This document shows, in pieces, positions 36,803 to 44,811 of a stretch of 64,000 bases of DNA. This DNA is from Chloroflexota bacterium (lineage in GTDB: Bacteria; Chloroflexota; Limnocylindria; QHBO01). The stretch lies in contig JBBPIR010000003.1 in NCBI GenBank assembly GCA_038040195.1, positions 79,531 through 143,530 of the forward strand. Reading direction: 5' to 3'. A program made the position numbers and the translations under genes. The first letter of the stretch is position 1. Every line of letters starts with the position of its first letter. Below the pieces are notes generated by a model. That model saw nothing but the letters and a program-made list of their open reading frames with translations, did not search any database and was not told the origin of the DNA.

Positions 36803-37605
36803 CCCGCCTCATCGTCCCGGACCGGCTGCCGGGGATCGTGGACGCCCACGCCCACCTTCAGCACGAGGTCTTCGCCCACGACCTCGATGCGGTGCTGGAC
36901 CGCGCCCGCGCGGCGGGGCTGGTCCGGATCCTGGTTCCCGGATGGGACCGCGCCTCGTCCGAGGCCGCGCTGGCCCTGGCCTCCCGCCACCCGGACCTGC
37001 TCGACGCAGCGGTCGGGATTCACCCGCATTACGTCGCCGCGGCCACCGCTGCCGACTGGGATGCACTCGAGCGTATGGCCACCGACCCGGCTGCGCGGGC
37101 GGTAGGGGAGATAGGGCTCGACTTCTATCGCAACCTCTCCCCGCCGGACGTGCAGCGGGAGGCCTTCGCGCGTCAGCTTGACCTGGCGGCGCGCGTCCGC
37201 AAGCCGGTCATCGTCCACGACCGCGAGGCCCACGGGGACATCACCGCCGTTCTCCTGGACCATGCCCCGCGACTCTCCGGCGTGCCCGGGATCCTGCACG
37301 CCTTCTCGGGAGACGCACGGATGGCGACCGCATTGGCCGCGGCCGGGTACCTCATCTCGTTCGCCTTGCCGGTCAGCTTCCCGAAGAACGCCGGCCCTCG
37401 CGCTGCCGCGGCTGCGATCCCGGCTACGAACCTCCTGGTCGAGACGGACTCCCCGTACCTGGGCCTCGCACCGGATCAGCGAAACGAGCCGACCACCGTC
37501 CTGCGTACGGCCGCCATGCTGGCCCGCCTTCGCGAGGAACCGGTCGAGGCAGTGGCGACCGCCGCTGGCCGGGCCCTGGCCGGAATCCAAGGCCAGGCTT
37601 CGTAA
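36769..37605 (+). CDS. tatD: TatD family metal-dependent hydrolase (DNase-like)
   Basis: A TIM-barrel metalloenzyme of the TatD group (3'-5' DNase or quality-control hydrolase). Metal ligands: DAHAHL, the glutamate in VGEIGLDFYRN, the histidines in VIVHDREAH and ILHAFSGD, and the aspartate in LVETDSPYLG. The start is uncertain. GTG 36769 overlaps metG by 34 bases and gives 278 residues, but GTG 36838 just before DAHAHL would match the usual family start better. metG-tatD is a common bacterial pair. Confidence 0.9.
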   Translation: MGRGPGGFAALTRLIVPDRLPGIVDAHAHLQHEVFAHDLDAVLDRARAAGLVRILVPGWDRASSEAALALASRHPDLLDAAVGIHPHYVAAATAADWDALERMATDPAARAVGEIGLDFYRNLSPPDVQREAFARQLDLAARVRKPVIVHDREAHGDITAVLLDHAPRLSGVPGILHAFSGDARMATALAAAGYLISFALPVSFPKNAGPRAAAAAIPATNLLVETDSPYLGLAPDQRNEPTTVLRTAAMLARLREEPVEAVATAAGRALAGIQGQAS

Positions 37606-37951
37606 GGGTCCTCGGGATCGTCCGTCCTGGGCCTCGTCCCGTTCGCCATCGGTCTCGGCGGCCTGCTTCCGGCATTGCGGGCACGCAGGCAAACCATCCC
37701 GCGGCGGTAGCGCCGGACAGCTGCCCAATGTTCATGACATGTACCGAACGGCCCGCCCGGCGCCGCAACTCGAGGCTCACCGCCCCCTTCCTGACGATTT
37801 GGTTCACCACACGGACAAGAACGACATCCAACGGCCACATTCGGCCCATTCCGACCCGACCGCGTGTTCCCTTTGGCCGATGTGTTCATGTGGTGAACAT
37901 TGCCCGTGGGTCAATGCAGCCGCCTGGGACGGCTATCCTGCGCCGTTCGCC
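37606..37951 (+). other. Gene-free region upstream of the groES promoter, with an operator-like dyad
   Basis: 346 bases without a supported gene. TGTTCA-N5-TGAACA at 37883-37899 is a perfect 6-bp inverted repeat. A related string GGTTCACCACACGGACA lies further upstream, near 37800-37820. These may be regulator sites for groESL; the regulator is not identified. Confidence 0.45.
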
Positions 37952-37981
37952 TTGACAGTCGCGCCCCGCACCTGATACCTT
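37952..37981 (+). promoter_or_regulatory. Sigma-70 promoter of groESL
   Basis: The -35 is a perfect TTGACA (37952-37957). An 18-bp spacer leads to TACCTT (37976-37981), preceded by TG in extended -10 position. It lies immediately upstream of the CIRCE operator. This is the best consensus -35 in the window. Confidence 0.75.
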
Positions 37982-37985
37982 CCGT

Positions 37986-38012
37986 TTAGCACTCTCACTG
38001 GTTGAGTGCCAG
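37986..38012 (+). promoter_or_regulatory. CIRCE operator (HrcA binding site)
   Basis: TTAGCACTC-N9-GAGTGCCAG matches the CIRCE consensus TTAGCACTC-N9-GAGTGCTAA with a perfect left arm and 7 of 9 in the right arm. It overlaps the expected transcription start of groESL, so HrcA repression with release on heat shock is expected. hrcA is not in the window. Confidence 0.92.
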
Positions 38013-38129
38013 AACCCGGAAACGGGGACGGATCGCATCGGTCCACCCGGCGCTCCCAGTGCGAGTGCATGACAAACGCCTTTGACGGTGCCGCCCGGCA
38101 TCGGTTCATATCAGGAGGACATGGCTCTC

Positions 38130-38444
38130 ATGGCCACTTCGGTCAACGCCACCGCGACCCAGCTCAAGCCCCTCGGAGATCGGCTGGTCGTAAGGCCCAC
38201 CGCCCGCGAGGAGATGACCAAGAGCGGGATCGTCATACCTGACACCGCCAAGGAGCGCCCCCAGGAGGGGACGGTCCTGGCCGTCGGCCCAGGACGCACC
38301 CTCGACGACGGCACCCGGGAGCCGATGGAGCTCGCGGTCGGCCAGAAGATCCTGTTCCAGAAGTACGCGGGAACCGAATTCAAGCTCGACGAAGAGGAGC
38401 TCCTGATCCTGTCCCAGAAGGACATCCTCGCCGTCATCGAATAG
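38130..38444 (+). CDS. groES: Co-chaperonin GroES
   Basis: Heptameric lid of the GroEL chamber. It starts MATSVNATATQLKPLGDRLV; the mobile loop region EEMTKSGIVIPDTAKE and C-terminal LLILSQKDILAVIE are typical. AGGAGG at 38113-38118 is too close to ATG 38121 and 11 bases from ATG 38130, so I prefer 38130 (104 residues). ATG 38121 would add three residues. It is followed 33 bases later by groEL. Confidence 0.95.
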   Translation: MATSVNATATQLKPLGDRLVVRPTAREEMTKSGIVIPDTAKERPQEGTVLAVGPGRTLDDGTREPMELAVGQKILFQKYAGTEFKLDEEELLILSQKDILAVIE

Positions 38445-38477
38445 CCCGTCTCAGTTTCGGAGGACTTAACTACCACC

Positions 38478-40103
38478 ATGGCCAAGCAACTCCAGTTCAG
38501 CGAGGAGGCTCGGCGTTCCCTGAAGCGCGGCATCGACAAGATGTCCGAGGCTGTCAAGGTCACGCTCGGCCCGAAGGGCCGCTACGCTGTCCTCGACAAG
38601 AAATTCGGGGCGCCGACCATCACCAACGACGGCGTCACCATCGCTCGCGACATCGAGCTCGAGGACCCCTACGAGAACATGGGGGCCCAGCTGCTCGAGG
38701 AAGTCGCGACCAAGACCAACGACATCGCCGGAGACGGCACCACGACCTCGATCGTTCTCGCCCAGGCCATCGTCACCGAGGGCATGAAGAACGTCACCGC
38801 CGGCGCCAGCCCGATGGGCATCAAGCGCGGCATCGAAAAGGGCGTCGTGGCGATCGTGGATGAGATCAAGCGGCTGTCCAAGCCGGTGGCCACGCCCGAG
38901 GACATCGCCCACATCGCGGCCATCAGTGCCCGCGACGCGGAGATCGGCCAGCTCATCAGCGAAGTGATGGGCAAGGTCGGCAAGGACGGGGTCGTGACCG
39001 TCGAGGAATCCCAAGGCCTGAAGACCGAGGTCGAGTACGTCGATGGCATGCAGCTCGACCGCGGCTACATCAGCCTGTACATGGCAACCAGCGGCGAAGG
39101 CGGCAAGCTCGAGGCCACCCTCGACATGCCCTACATCCTGGTCACCGACAAGAAGATCAGCGCGGTGGCCGATATGCTGCCGGCGCTCGAGAAGGTGGTC
39201 CAGCTGGGCCGCCCGCTCCTGATCATTGCCGAGGACGTGGACGGCGAGGCGCTGGCCACCCTGATCGTCAACAAGCTGCGCGGCACCATCAACGTCCTCG
39301 CCGTCAAAGCCCCGGGCTTTGGCGACCGCCGCAAGGCCATGCTGGAGGACATCGCGACCCTGACCGGCGCGCACGTCATCTCCGAGGAGGTCGGCCGCAA
39401 GCTCGACAGCGTGACCGTCGAGGATCTCGGCCAGGCGCGCCGCGTCACGGCCACCAAGGACACGACCACCATCGTGGATGGCAAGGGCTCACCGGACGCC
39501 ATCAAGGCCCGCATGAGCCAGATCAAGCTCCAGATCGAGGACACGACCTCCGACTTCGACAAGGAGAAGCTCCAGGAACGCCTGGCCAAGCTCTCCGGCG
39601 GTGTCGCGGTGCTCAAGGTCGGCGCGGCCACCGAGGTCGAGCTGAAGGAGAAGAAGCACCGGATCGAGGACGCCCTGTCCGCGGCTCGTGCAGGCGTGGA
39701 AGAGGGCATGGTCGCCGGTGGCGGCTCGGTTCTCGTCCATGCTGCACCGGCTCTCGACAAGCTCGAGGTCCTGGGTGACGAGGCCGTGGGCGTGGCCATC
39801 CTCCGGCGCGCGCTGGAAGAACCACTCCGCCAGATCGCCATCAACGCCGGCCTCGAGGGCTCAGTCGTCGTCGACGCCGTCCGCAAGCTGAAGCCGGGCC
39901 ACGGGTACGACGCCGAGAAGGGCGAGTACACCGACATGTTCGTGGCCGGCATCATCGATCCGGCCAAGGTGACCCGTTCCGCGCTGCAGAACGCCGCGTC
40001 TGTCGCGGCTCTCCTGCTCGAGACCGAGACGGTCGTGACCGACATCCCCGAGAAGGAAAAGGCGCCGATGCCCGGCATGGGCGGCGGCGGCATGGACTAC
40101 TAG
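38478..40103 (+). CDS. groEL: Chaperonin GroEL
   Basis: A 541-residue 60-kDa chaperonin. The ATP-binding sequence [10 protein letters not shown] is near residue 30, with [20 protein letters not shown] and the nucleotide motif [15 protein letters not shown]. The chaperonin signature [15 protein letters not shown] is near 400. The GGM-rich tail is [11 protein letters not shown]. Transcribed with groES from the CIRCE-controlled promoter. Confidence 0.98.
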   Translation: MAKQLQFSEEARRSLKRGIDKMSEAVKVTLGPKGRYAVLDKKFGAPTITNDGVTIARDIELEDPYENMGAQLLEEVATKTNDIAGDGTTTSIVLAQAIVTEGMKNVTAGASPMGIKRGIEKGVVAIVDEIKRLSKPVATPEDIAHIAAISARDAEIGQLISEVMGKVGKDGVVTVEESQGLKTEVEYVDGMQLDRGYISLYMATSGEGGKLEATLDMPYILVTDKKISAVADMLPALEKVVQLGRPLLIIAEDVDGEALATLIVNKLRGTINVLAVKAPGFGDRRKAMLEDIATLTGAHVISEEVGRKLDSVTVEDLGQARRVTATKDTTTIVDGKGSPDAIKARMSQIKLQIEDTTSDFDKEKLQERLAKLSGGVAVLKVGAATEVELKEKKHRIEDALSAARAGVEEGMVAGGGSVLVHAAPALDKLEVLGDEAVGVAILRRALEEPLRQIAINAGLEGSVVVDAVRKLKPGHGYDAEKGEYTDMFVAGIIDPAKVTRSALQNAASVAALLLETETVVTDIPEKEKAPMPGMGGGGMDY

Positions 40104-40163
40104 AGAGTCCGATAGCGTCCGCTGGCATCCGCGCTAGCCGGACGCAAGCATGAAACGCGCCTA

Positions 40164-40196
40164 GAGGCGGGTGTCCCATCCGGGGATGGCCGCCTC
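40164..40196 (+). terminator. Hairpin terminator after groEL
   Basis: The outer stem GAGGCGG/CCGCCTC (7 bp) encloses CCATCC-GG-GGATGG (6 bp) with a five-base bulge on the left side. TTAT follows. It lies 60 bases after the groEL stop. Confidence 0.6.
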
Positions 40197-40227
40197 TTAT
40201 GCTGCCAGGATTGCTACCAACCGAGGT

Positions 40228-40246
40228 AGCCGGCTCCCGACGCTCA
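40228..40246 (+). repeat. 19-bp direct repeat, left copy
   Basis: AGCCGGCTCCCGACGCTCA, identical to 40938-40956. The two copies bracket the lipoprotein gene 40323-40922. Confidence 0.85.
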
Positions 40247-40309
40247 CCCGGCTTCCTGGGCTTCCCGGAGGTCGATCGCCGGGAGTCTGGCGCGTGGCTC
40301 ATGCCCCCG

Positions 40310-40315
40310 TACAAT
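40310..40315 (+). promoter_or_regulatory. -10 element of the lipoprotein gene
   Basis: TACAAT ends 7 bases before ATG 40323 and no ribosome site is present, so a leaderless transcript is inferred. Confidence 0.5.
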
Positions 40316-40322
40316 CCAAGCG

Positions 40323-40922
40323 ATGCATCGTCGCGCGCCCACGGCGTCCTTCCTGATCATCGGGGCGCTCGTACTCGCTGCGTGCGCCGGCGGTTCGCAG
40401 TCCCCAGAGGTGAGCCCAACGGCCAATGCCGCGGCCGCCTCTTGTCCTAGCCTTGACCTGCGCGGCCCCGACGGCACGGCGCTGGATCTGAGTGGAAGCT
40501 GGATCGGGGTCGGAGACCGAAGGGCGCTGCTGAGGCCCAGCACGTATGAACTTAATCCCCTGAACAGTTGCCTAGCTTGGGTGGGCCGGAGCACCGAAGA
40601 GGGCGAGGAGGCTGGCGCGTCCTGGATGAACGTGTTCGACGGCAAGGTGAACTCGGACTTCACGATCTCGGGTGACTGGGCCGTGGTAGCGGCTAGTGAG
40701 GACTTCTGCCCCCCGGGGGCTGCAGGTGGAGCGCAGTGCGACAAGGCGCGGGGAACACTCATTCTGCGAATCGAATGGGTCCCCACGGCTGAAGGGAACC
40801 GAGTCCGTTTGCTGCTCCAGGAATACACCAAGATCGGCAGCGCGGGTGGGCTCGGTGGCTTCGTAACGTCTATCTGGGTCCGCCCGGGCGACGAGGCTCT
40901 CTTCGACGTGCCAGTGGAATAG
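40323..40922 (+). CDS. Lipoprotein of unknown function
   Basis: A 199-residue exported lipoprotein with signal ALVLAAC (lipidated Cys near residue 21) and a short Ser/Pro/Ala linker. The mature domain has four further Cys (SCPS, NSCLAW, DFCPPG, QCDKA) that could pair. The family is not recognised. Its composition is less GC-rich than its neighbours, and it is bracketed by 19-bp direct repeats, which hints at acquisition as a unit. The ATG sits 7 bases after a TACAAT. Confidence 0.7.
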   Translation: MHRRAPTASFLIIGALVLAACAGGSQSPEVSPTANAAAASCPSLDLRGPDGTALDLSGSWIGVGDRRALLRPSTYELNPLNSCLAWVGRSTEEGEEAGASWMNVFDGKVNSDFTISGDWAVVAASEDFCPPGAAGGAQCDKARGTLILRIEWVPTAEGNRVRLLLQEYTKIGSAGGLGGFVTSIWVRPGDEALFDVPVE

Positions 40923-40937
40923 TGGCTGGGCACTCCA

Positions 40938-40956
40938 AGCCGGCTCCCGACGCTCA
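40938..40956 (+). repeat. 19-bp direct repeat, right copy
   Basis: AGCCGGCTCCCGACGCTCA, identical to 40228-40246 and 710 bp away. Confidence 0.85.
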
Positions 40957-41022
40957 ACAGCCTACCTACGGAACCTCCAGCCACTGCTCCTCACGCGTCT
41001 AGCCGACCTTGCTGCGCTCGCC

Positions 41023-42318
41023 TCAAGCGGTGAGCGGCAGGTTGTCGGCCGCAGAGGCCGGCTCGGCGGCCGCCCGGAGGAGGTCGTCGATGTCCCGCAC
41101 CGAGGCCAGGACCCGCTCCCGCAGGTCGTCGAGGAGACCGCCGACTTCCTGGGCGGCGGTGCTGATAGAGGTCAGCCGGCTCTTCATCTTGCGGACGTTG
41201 TCGACCGCGAACTGGATGTCCTGGAGCGCCTCACCGACCGCGGCCAGGTCGACCTGGCCCGTCGTATCGCGCAGGGTCAGCAGGGCCATCACCCGGGCCA
41301 CACGGAACGCGGCCTCCAGGCCCACCCCGTCATCGATCTCCGGGTCGTAGACCGCGTACACGTCCGAGCCGACCAGGGCGAAAGGCACGACCCCGGCCGG
41401 GGCGTGCTCGGGAGTGAAGACCGCCAGGGCGATGGCCGCTCCCCGGTTGGCGCGGGCTGCGGTGAGCTCCTCGGCCAGCAGCCGGCGGCTCAACGAGCGG
41501 TCCTTGGCCTCGATCACGACCCGGAGGTCGCGACCATGGGTCCGGGTCGGGTCGATGGTCAACACGAAGTCGCCCTTCTTCGAGCGGAGCGCATCCCCGG
41601 CATCGGTCCCGGTGCGCTCGAGGAAGTCGCCAACACCGCGTGCCAGCTCCGCCAGCCGATCCGCGACGAGATCTTCGAACTCGATCCCTTTGGCCGTGCC
41701 CCGCGCCCGCTCCCCGGCGCGCACGCGGTTGGCGGCTTCCAGTGAGGCGATCCGCTCCCCGAGGCTGCGGAACTCACCGCTGACCTCATTGCGGAACTGG
41801 TACAGCGGGCTGGCTTCGCGGGTTGGGTCCAGCAGCTGGGCCAACCGCGACCCGTCGCCGTCGAAATAGCGACCCAGGACCTCGTTGAGCTGGCCGACGG
41901 CGCTGTCGCGGCGGTTCGGGTCGAAGAGAGCCGCGGTCAGCCGTTGGAGGCGCCCCGAATCGCCCAGGAACGATTCCAGCGTGCGAGGCAGCCGGCCCTC
42001 GCCGTCGGCGAAGTTGGCGCGCAGAGACGCCTCAAGCGCCTCGGCAGCGCGGGCGTGGGTGGCCGTCATGTGCTCCATCATCCGGTTGAACTCGGCACGC
42101 ACGACGTCCACGTTGGCGCCGTTGCCGGCGTTGGCCATCGCCTGGAGCCCGATCCGCACCGCATTGGCGGCCAGGGCGGGGCGCTCAGCCTCCGGCACGC
42201 TGCCGACGAAGCCGGCGAGGCCCGGATCGGTCAGTTCGAGGTGGTGAATGGTGACCCGGTCGCCGAGCACGCTCAGCACGGGCTCGCCGGCAGGGCGAGT
42301 GGCAGCGGTCTTGCTCAT
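41023..42318 (-). CDS. RmuC-like or PD-(D/E)XK nuclease-fold protein
   Basis: A 431-residue protein. The first 200 residues are mostly helical and probably coiled-coil (GEFRSLGERIASLEAANRVR). The following domain carries KGIEFEDLVADRL, KGDFVLTI and VVIEAKDRSLSRR, i.e. the D...ExK pattern of PD-(D/E)XK nucleases as in RmuC-type and related proteins. A C-terminal helical tail follows. The biological role is unknown; DNA repair or recombination control is an inference. It diverges from the GGDEF gene across 122 bases. Confidence 0.6.
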   Translation of the reverse strand: MSKTAATRPAGEPVLSVLGDRVTIHHLELTDPGLAGFVGSVPEAERPALAANAVRIGLQAMANAGNGANVDVVRAEFNRMMEHMTATHARAAEALEASLRANFADGEGRLPRTLESFLGDSGRLQRLTAALFDPNRRDSAVGQLNEVLGRYFDGDGSRLAQLLDPTREASPLYQFRNEVSGEFRSLGERIASLEAANRVRAGERARGTAKGIEFEDLVADRLAELARGVGDFLERTGTDAGDALRSKKGDFVLTIDPTRTHGRDLRVVIEAKDRSLSRRLLAEELTAARANRGAAIALAVFTPEHAPAGVVPFALVGSDVYAVYDPEIDDGVGLEAAFRVARVMALLTLRDTTGQVDLAAVGEALQDIQFAVDNVRKMKSRLTSISTAAQEVGGLLDDLRERVLASVRDIDDLLRAAAEPASAADNLPLTA

Positions 42319-42342
42319 GCCCGCACTTTGGACGGCGGTTGT

Positions 42343-42357
42343 GACACCTTCGGTGTC
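42343..42357. promoter_or_regulatory. Palindrome between divergent genes
   Basis: GACACC-TTC-GGTGTC, a perfect 6-bp dyad in the spacer of the divergent 42318(-) and 42441(+) genes. Could be an operator serving either promoter. Confidence 0.35.
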
Positions 42358-42427
42358 GCGCCGGGGCGCCCAGGGACGCCCGTTTCATCGGTACCAAGGG
42401 GCTATGGAGGGCATGGATAGGTCTGGT

Positions 42428-42433
42428 TAGGGT
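42428..42433 (+). promoter_or_regulatory. -10 element of the sensor gene
   Basis: TAGGGT ends 7 bases before ATG 42441 with no Shine-Dalgarno; leaderless start inferred. Confidence 0.35.
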
Positions 42434-42440
42434 TGGTTCG

Positions 42441-43235
42441 ATGGCCATCCGAGAGGAGACCGGCGTCGTCAGGCCGGCCGGGGAGAGCACGCCGCCAGAC
42501 ACGGTGGAGCTCCCGTACGCCCGCCGCCTGCGCGCCGCCGCCGCGATCTGGCGCCCCAGCCTACGCGTCTGGGTCACGCTCGGCGGCGTCGCGATCGTCG
42601 TCGCCACCGCCGCACTGACCGCCAACCTGTTCGCTGATCGGCTCCGCGAGCTCGCCGTCCTGGCTGCCCTGGAACACGCGGAGTCGGTGGTGCGCGCCAA
42701 TCTCGACCCGGTGGTTGACGCCCACGCTCTGGACATGGGGGTCGCGAGCGACGCGGAACTCGACGAGCAGCTTGTCCGACTCGTCCAGGGCGGAGACATG
42801 AGCCGAATCGTGGTGTGGTCCCGCGATGGCCGGGCCGTGTACTCGTCCGATCCGGCACTCCGAGGTCTGCGCTTCTCGATCGGGGACCACCTGGCCGCCG
42901 CTTTCGCCGGGAGTTCGGTCTCCGAATACGGGACCGAAGCCGGGGACGAGGCTGCAGCTGTCGAGGGCGCCGCGCCGCTGCCGGTTCCATTCCTCGAGCT
43001 CTACGTCCCCATTCGCGGCGCCGTTGATGGCGATGCGATCGGCGTGTACGAGGTCTACCAGGATGCCGGCCCGATCGAGATGCTCGTCAGCCAGACCCGC
43101 TTCGACGTGCTCGTCCTGGCCCTCGCCGCGTCCGGGCTCCTGTTCGCCATCCTGTGGCTCGCCTTTGCGGGCGCGTCACGCCTCCTCGCCCGCCAAAACC
43201 GGCTCCTCCGCGAGCGGTCGGTTCGCGACCCCTGA
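42441..43235 (+). pseudogene. Sensor half of a frameshifted GGDEF/HD-GYP protein
   Basis: 264 codons: a cytoplasmic head, a first helix at about 45-65, an external sensing domain (about 66-218) and a second helix at about 224-246. It then ends LLRERSVRDP and TGA at 43233-43235. The GGDEF domain normally begins exactly there (DPLTGLANHG), and the rest of that motif is read in the next frame from 43232. A -1 shift in the run CCCC (43229-43232) would rejoin the two. It is either a real break, a sequencing error or, less likely, recoding. Confidence 0.7.
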
Positions 43236-44377
43236 CTGGCCTGGCCAACCATGGCTTCCTGCTCGAGGAGCTGAACCGATACCTGGCTCGCCCCAGCCCT
43301 TCAGGCGCCATTGCCCTACTCGACGTCGACAACTTCCGCCTCCTCAATGCCGGCCACGGCCACCGGGCCGGCGACGAGGCGCTTCGCCGCGTGGCGGCCG
43401 TGTTGACCGCCGTGGCCCAGCCGGGCCAGCTCTACGGCCGATTCGGCCCCGACGAGTTCCTGCTTGCCTGTTTCGCGGATGACCAGGATTCGCTGATGCG
43501 CACCCTGGCCGCGCTGACGGGGGCCCTGGCCGAGGTCGACCTCAACTTCGCGGACTCGGAGCGCCTCCCGCTCAGCGTCTCGGCCGGCGTGGCCCGTGTG
43601 CCGCGCGACGGACACACCGCGCTGGACCTGCTTTCGGTTGCGGACGCGGCACTCCGTGAGGCCAAGACGTCCGGGGGTCAGGCCACGAAGGTGGCCGACC
43701 AGGCCACCATCGGCTCCCTGGCTGCCCAGAACACGGTCTTCGGCGTGTTCGAGGGACTGCTGGTCACGGTGGACACTAAGGACCATTACACGCGGGCCCA
43801 CTCCGAGGACGTCACCGGCCATGCGCTCTTCCTGGCCGATGTGTTGGAGCTGACCGATGAGGAGCGCCGGCTGCTCCGCCTCGCCGGCCTGCTTCATGAC
43901 ATCGGCAAGATCGGCATCCCGGATGGGATCCTCCGCAAGCCGGCTCCGCTCACCGGCGAGGAGTACGACATCGTCAAGCAGCACGTGGCGCTCGGCGACG
44001 CGATCGTGGGCGCCGTCCCGCAGCTGGCCGAGGTCCGCGCCGGCGTCCGCCACCACCATGAGCGCTGGGACGGCACGGGCTACCTGGACGGTCTGCGGGG
44101 TGACGCCATTCCGCGATTGGCCCGGATTCTGGCCGTCGCCGACGCCTATTCGGCCATGACCACGACCCGCCCCTACCGCAAGGCGTTGTCCCCCGACGAG
44201 GCTCTGGCCCGGGTCGCTCAGGCTGCCGGCAGCCAGCTGGATCCGGATTTGGCGATGGCCTTCGTGACGGCCATGCGCAGCCGGCAGGTCGAAGCGGCGC
44301 GAGCGGGCCTGGACGCGGTAGGGATGACCGCCCATCGCCGCTCCGCGGCCGGTCAATCCGGTACGCTCCATTGGTGA
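43232..44377 (+). pseudogene. GGDEF plus HD-GYP half of the frameshifted protein
   Basis: The catalytic portion of a cyclic-di-GMP enzyme: GGDEF domain from LTGLANHGFLLEELN, with signature GPDEF instead of GGDEF. The HD-GYP phosphodiesterase domain has RAHSEDVTGHALFLADVLE, LLHDIGKIGIPDGIL, HHHERWDGTGYLDGL (GYL for GYP) and ARILAVADAYSAMTT. The frame stays open back to 43154, but the upstream codons are out of phase with the sensor half and look non-coding. The altered GGDEF suggests a regulatory or inactive cyclase and an active phosphodiesterase. Confidence 0.75.
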
Positions 44378-44787
44378 TGCGTCGGCCATCGCGAACCGCC
44401 GCCACCCTCATCTGGATCGGGCTGGCCCTGGCCCTCTCGGCGTGCGCCGGGCAGCAGGCCGCCAGCCGCACCGTGGAGCTCGCGACTCTCAACGATTCCG
44501 GGGTGACGGGGAGCGCCGTGCTCACGGATCTGGGAGATGGAACGACCCGAGTCGAGGTTGACGTCGACCCGGCCGGGCACCCGGACATGCCGGCCCACAT
44601 CCACCCAGGCACCTGTGAGAATCTGGTCCCTCAGCCCACGTACCCGCTCCAGAACGTCATCGAAGGCCAGTCGGAAACCGACGTCGAGGCCACCCTGGAA
44701 GAGCTGTTCGCCGGAGAGCTCGCATTGAACCTGCACTTCTCGAGCGACGACTTCGGGACTTACACGGCCTGCGCCGACCTCGAGTGA
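44377..44787 (+). CDS. Small lipoprotein (superoxide-dismutase/CHRD-like domain)
   Basis: A 136-residue lipoprotein with signal GLALALSAC and one beta domain. VEVDVDPAGHPDMPAHIHPG, then C, resembles the histidine-bearing loops of CHRD/Cu-Zn-SOD-like beta-sandwich proteins, but too little is conserved to assign metal binding. ATG 44377 overlaps the TGA of the HD-GYP frame. A TACGCT at 44362-44367 could be its own -10. Confidence 0.65.
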   Translation: MRRPSRTAATLIWIGLALALSACAGQQAASRTVELATLNDSGVTGSAVLTDLGDGTTRVEVDVDPAGHPDMPAHIHPGTCENLVPQPTYPLQNVIEGQSETDVEATLEELFAGELALNLHFSSDDFGTYTACADLE

Positions 44788-44795
44788 GACACCGA

Positions 44796-44801
44796 TAGAA
44801 T
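44796..44801 (+). promoter_or_regulatory. -10 element of the helicase gene
   Basis: TAGAAT ends 10 bases before ATG 44812. The leader would be zero to four bases. Confidence 0.4.
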
Positions 44802-44811
44802 CAGGGGACCG

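Noticed and set aside
37606-37700. Read-through extension of tatD or a small membrane peptide after its stop
   Set aside because: The in-frame continuation has a hydrophobic stretch, but there is no start codon, and TatD normally ends at this stop.
43229-43235. Programmed -1 ribosomal frameshift
   Set aside because: The sequence around the C run does not fit the X-XXY-YYZ slippery pattern and no downstream structure was evident; indel or sequencing error is simpler.
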